From Comamonadaceae bacterium (GTDB lineage: Bacteria > Pseudomonadota > Gammaproteobacteria > Burkholderiales > Burkholderiaceae_C), in contig CANHLD010000061.1 of the NCBI GenBank assembly GCA_947461325.1, positions 1-9,625 on the forward strand: a DNA stretch of 9,625 nucleotides, in the 5' to 3' direction. Made by a program: the position numbers and the translations under genes. The notes under the pieces are model-generated. The model did not search any database. It saw only the letters and a program-made list of their open reading frames with translations, and was not told the DNA's origin. This document shows, piece by piece, positions 7,685 to 9,625 of this stretch (its first letter is position 1; every line of letters begins with the position of its first letter).

Positions 7685-7947
7685 TTGATACTGTTGATAT
7701 CCATATCAGCGTCCATGGCTTCATAGAAGGAGCGGTTGCTGCTGGGATCGATCCCAGGCATCAAGCCGCCAGTGGCCTTAGAGACGGGCAGTTTGGGGAC
7801 GACCGCGGCTTTTACGGGCGCGTCTTGCCGCACATAGGCCGCCAGCATTTCGCGCACCTTGGCGCTGAGCGAGGTGCCTTCTTGTATGGCTTTGATACGC
7901 GCTTGTTTGACGAGGTTTTCGTCCAAGGAAATGGTGAGATTGGCCAT
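7681..7947 (-). CDS. vapB: VapB-family ribbon-helix-helix antitoxin
   Basis: This 88-residue antitoxin is expected to bind and neutralise the adjacent VapC and to repress the shared promoter. Residues 1-42 (ANLTISLDENLVKQARIKAI, then GTSLSAKVREMLAAYV) fit a ribbon-helix-helix DNA-binding fold: a short strand followed by two helices. The C-terminal part (about 45-88) is proline- and acid-rich, contains SNRSFYEAMDADMD, and is the probable toxin-wrapping tail. The ATG is supported by GGAG seven bases upstream. It overlaps vapC by 4 nt. The start faces hrpA across only 50 nt, which contain a strong palindrome and a possible -10. Confidence 0.9.
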   Translation of the reverse strand: MANLTISLDENLVKQARIKAIQEGTSLSAKVREMLAAYVRQDAPVKAAVVPKLPVSKATGGLMPGIDPSSNRSFYEAMDADMDINSIK

Positions 7948-7962
7948 ATGGCAGCTCCGTCA

Positions 7963-7986
7963 ACACTGGTTCATGTGAATCAGTGT
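7963..7986. promoter_or_regulatory. 24-bp near-perfect palindrome, candidate VapB/VapBC operator
   Basis: The half-sites are ACACTG (7963-7968) and CAGTGT (7981-7986), which are perfectly complementary. Inside them TTCA (7970-7973) and TGAA (7976-7979) are also complementary, around a TG centre; only the 7969/7980 position fails to pair. It lies 15 nt upstream of vapB and overlaps its candidate -10. Ribbon-helix-helix antitoxins usually bind palindromic operators of their own promoter, so autoregulation is the natural reading. It is also only 11 nt from the proposed hrpA start. The dyad is seen directly; its binding protein is inferred. Confidence 0.6.
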
Positions 7987-7990
7987 AGCA
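7982..7990 (-). promoter_or_regulatory. Candidate extended -10 element for vapBC(-argA)
   Basis: On the minus strand, TGCTACACT has the TGn extension followed by TACACT, four of six matches to TATAAT. It lies 34 nt before the vapB ATG. No convincing -35 is visible at the expected spacing. The element overlaps the edge of the palindrome at 7963-7986, as expected for a repressible promoter. Confidence 0.4.
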
Positions 7991-7997
7991 CGTGAAT

Positions 7998-9625
7998 ATG
8001 TGTCGTGGGATAATTCGGTCTGTGATATCTCTCAACCTGCCACTCTCGATTGAATTTCCCGAAGACCTGCCTGTCAGCGCCCGACGTGACGACATCATGT
8101 CGGCCATACAAGCGCACCAAGTGGTGATTGTTTGCGGCGAAACCGGGTCCGGCAAAACCACGCAATTGCCCAAAATGGCTTTGGCGCTGGGCAGAGGAAG
8201 CTGGAAGAAATTGGGGTCAGATACCGATTTTCCAAATAAAAATTTGAGGGCAGATAAATTGGGGTCAGATCCCGATTTTGCGCAGCAAAACTCGGGCTCT
8301 GACCCCAATTTATCGGAGTCTGCCCCCCATTTATCCAAACCCAAACGCCGCCAAATCATCGGCCACACCCAACCCCGCCGCATTGCCGCCACCTCTGTGG
8401 CCAAGCGCATTGCCGAGGAACTCAATACACCCTTAGGCGAGGTGGTCGGCTACAAAGTGCGTTTCCAGGACAAGCTGTCGCGGGACGCCTCGGTCAAGCT
8501 GATGACCGACGGCATATTGTTGGCCGAAACGCAAACCGATCCATTGCTGCTGGCCTACGACACGCTCATCATTGACGAGGCGCACGAGCGCAGCCTCAAC
8601 ATCGATTTTTTGTTGGGCTACCTCAGACAAATACTGCCGCGCCGCCCCGATTTAAAAATCATCATCACCTCGGCGACCATTGACGCCGATAGGTTCGCCC
8701 AGCATTTCGCCAGTGCCAAAGGCCCGGCTCCTGTGTTGATGGTGTCGGGCCGCACTTTTCCGGTGGAAATGCGTTACCGCCCTTGGGAAGAAAGCCGCGA
8801 GTACGACATAGGCAACGCCATCTCCGACGCAGTGGACGAGTTGTGGAGTGGCGCACCACGCGGCGACATTCTGGTTTTTTTGCCGGGAGAGCGCGAGATA
8901 CGCGAAGCCGCCGAGCATTTGCGCGGTCACCTCTCGCACAACGCGTACACGCGGCATGTGGATGTGCTGCCGCTGTTCGCACGCCTCACGCAAGCCGAGC
9001 AAGAGCGCGTGTTCGAGATCGGTGGCGCACCGCGCATCGTGCTGGCCACCAATGTCGCCGAAACTTCGTTGACCGTGCCGGGCATACGTTTTGTCATCGA
9101 CGCCGGTCTGGCGAGGGTCAAGCGCTACAGCTTTCGCAGCAAGGTCGAGCAGTTGCTGGTCGAGCCCATCAGCCAATCAGCGGCCAACCAACGCGCCGGT
9201 CGCTGCGGCCGTGTCGCCGATGGTATTTGCATACACTTGTATGACGAAAAAGATTTCAACGGCAGACCGCGTTTCACTGAGCCGGAGATATTGCGCAGCT
9301 CTCTGGCCGGGGTGATATTGCGCATGATGTCACTGCACTTAGGCGACGTGGCCGATTTTCCGTTTCTGGAAGCGCCGCGCCCCAAAGCGATTGCCGACGG
9401 TTTTCAATTGCTGACCGAGTTGGGCGCTGTGTTTGACGACAATAGCCTCACGCCCATCGGCAAGACATTGGCCAAATTGCCTTTGGACCCGCGCGTGGCG
9501 CGAATGATTTTGGCGGCCAGAGAGTTGCATTCATTGAGAGAAGTGCTCATCATCGCCTCGGCGCTCAGCGTGCAGGATGTGCGCGATCGACCGTTACAAG
9601 CGCAAACACAAGCCGATCAAGCGCA
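7998..9625 (+). CDS. hrpA: ATP-dependent RNA helicase HrpA (DEAH box), 5' part
   Basis: This DEAH-box helicase is linked in E. coli to mRNA processing and rescue of stalled ribosomes. About 542 codons are visible; E. coli HrpA has about 1300 residues, so the gene runs well past the edge. Helicase motifs from the ATG at 7998: GETGSGKT (motif I, 47-54), GHTQPRRIAA (Ia, 122-131), DEAH (193-196), SAT (225-227), FLPGEREI, LATNVAETSLTVPGI and QRAGRCGR (motif VI, 398-405). The start is uncertain: ATG 7998 and GTG 8022 are both in frame and neither has a good ribosome binding site. The oddity is a 53-residue segment (68-120) between GRG and IGHTQPRR, where E. coli HrpA has only about five. It is encoded by the palindromic repeat block at 8208-8332, with the frame intact throughout. 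Confidence 0.93.
   Translation, partial: MCRGIIRSVISLNLPLSIEFPEDLPVSARRDDIMSAIQAHQVVIVCGETGSGKTTQLPKMALALGRGSWKKLGSDTDFPNKNLRADKLGSDPDFAQQNSGSDPNLSESAPHLSKPKRRQIIGHTQPRRIAATSVAKRIAEELNTPLGEVVGYKVRFQDKLSRDASVKLMTDGILLAETQTDPLLLAYDTLIIDEAHERSLNIDFLLGYLRQILPRRPDLKIIITSATIDADRFAQHFASAKGPAPVLMVSGRTFPVEMRYRPWEESREYDIGNAISDAVDELWSGAPRGDILVFLPGEREIREAAEHLRGHLSHNAYTRHVDVLPLFARLTQAEQERVFEIGGAPRIVLATNVAETSLTVPGIRFVIDAGLARVKRYSFRSKVEQLLVEPISQSAANQRAGRCGRVADGICIHLYDEKDFNGRPRFTEPEILRSSLAGVILRMMSLHLGDVADFPFLEAPRPKAIADGFQLLTELGAVFDDNSLTPIGKTLAKLPLDPRVARMILAARELHSLREVLIIASALSVQDVRDRPLQAQTQADQA
8208..8332. repeat. REP/BIME-like palindromic module array inserted in frame within hrpA
   Basis: Five related modules with core AAATTGGGGTCAGAT can be aligned. 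Module 1 is 8208-8231 (+). Module 2 is about 8240-8255 (+, diverged and shortened, AAATTTGAGGGCAGAT). Module 3 is 8256-8279 (+). Module 4 is about 8287-8311 (-). Module 5 is 8312-8332 (-, reading AAATGGGGGGCAGACTCCG on the minus strand). The order is > > > < <. Modules 1 and 3 differ at one of 24 positions. Outer ends are inverted (AAATTGGGG at left, CCCCATTT at right). No transposase gene and no clear target-site duplication are present. Such GGGGTCAGA-type palindromes resemble the small dispersed repeats often mobilised by REP-associated tyrosine transposases, but that assignment is from memory, and copy number cannot be tested here. Confidence 0.8.
8253..8314. repeat. Core long hairpin of the hrpA repeat array
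   Basis: GATAAATTGGGGTCAGATCCC (8253-8273) is complementary to 8294-8314 at 20 of 21 positions. The match continues inward, with TTTTGC (8276-8281) pairing with GCAAAA (8285-8290) and a GCA loop, so the stem is about 29 bp with one mismatch and one bulged base. Further out, GGGCAGA (8248-8254) can pair with TCTGCCC (8319-8325). The right arm carries six extra bases (TCGGAG on the plus strand) between these two blocks. It is coding sequence, so it also forms a strong hairpin in hrpA mRNA. Confidence 0.88.

Noticed and set aside
8208..8332. Repeat block considered as a CRISPR array
   Set aside because: Modules are in mixed orientation, spacers are absent or irregular, there are no cas genes, and the block lies within an open helicase reading frame.
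8199..8357. hrpA considered as a pseudogene because of the repeat insertion
   Set aside because: The frame is uninterrupted from the start through motif VI to the window edge, and all catalytic motifs are intact.
7778..8425. Long minus-strand open frame (215 codons) across the vapB-hrpA junction
   Set aside because: It is antisense to hrpA and crosses vapB out of frame. Its GSDPN-like stretches are only the palindromic repeat read on the other strand.
8652..9176. Minus-strand open frame of 174 codons opposite hrpA (and a plus-strand frame at 8783-9244)
   Set aside because: Both overlap the conserved helicase motifs of hrpA in other frames and show no recognisable domain; GC-rich codon use explains their openness.

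Overview
The window looks like a chromosomal segment of a betaproteobacterium, most likely order Burkholderiales. The reasons are the OprP/OprO-type porin next to a sulfate-uptake cluster, a two-domain ArgA-type N-acetylglutamate synthase, and a DsbB and an HrpA of the usual proteobacterial type. This placement is inferred from protein flavour only. No rRNA or tRNA gene is visible.

Left part, plus strand (1-3671): the 3' end of cysA (sulfate/thiosulfate ABC transporter ATPase), then sbp (periplasmic sulfate-binding protein), then a phosphate/sulfate-selective type porin, closed by a strong intrinsic terminator. Together they give a route for an oxyanion, probably sulfate, from outer membrane to periplasmic capture to ATP-driven import. 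The permease genes are presumably upstream of the window.

Middle (3670-5881): on the minus strand, yggX (Fe(II) trafficking) is followed after 7 nt by a stand-alone FAD oxidoreductase resembling the C-terminal domain of the tRNA-modifying enzyme MnmC. Divergent from yggX is dsbB (disulfide-bond formation), which converges on argA.

Right part (5879-9625): on the minus strand, a vapB-vapC toxin-antitoxin pair (4-nt overlap) is followed 12 nt later by argA, so the arginine gene may be read from the toxin-antitoxin promoter. A 24-bp near-perfect palindrome sits in front of vapB and is a strong operator candidate. Divergently, hrpA (DEAH-box RNA helicase) runs off the right edge.

The most striking feature is inside hrpA. 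Between helicase motifs I and Ia there is an in-frame block of about 125 bp made of repeated palindromic modules (core AAATTGGGGTCAGAT) in the order > > > < <. It resembles REP/BIME-type or small palindromic mobile elements and adds about 45-50 residues to the helicase without breaking its reading frame. No intergenic stretch exceeds 300 bases; the longest is 690-867.
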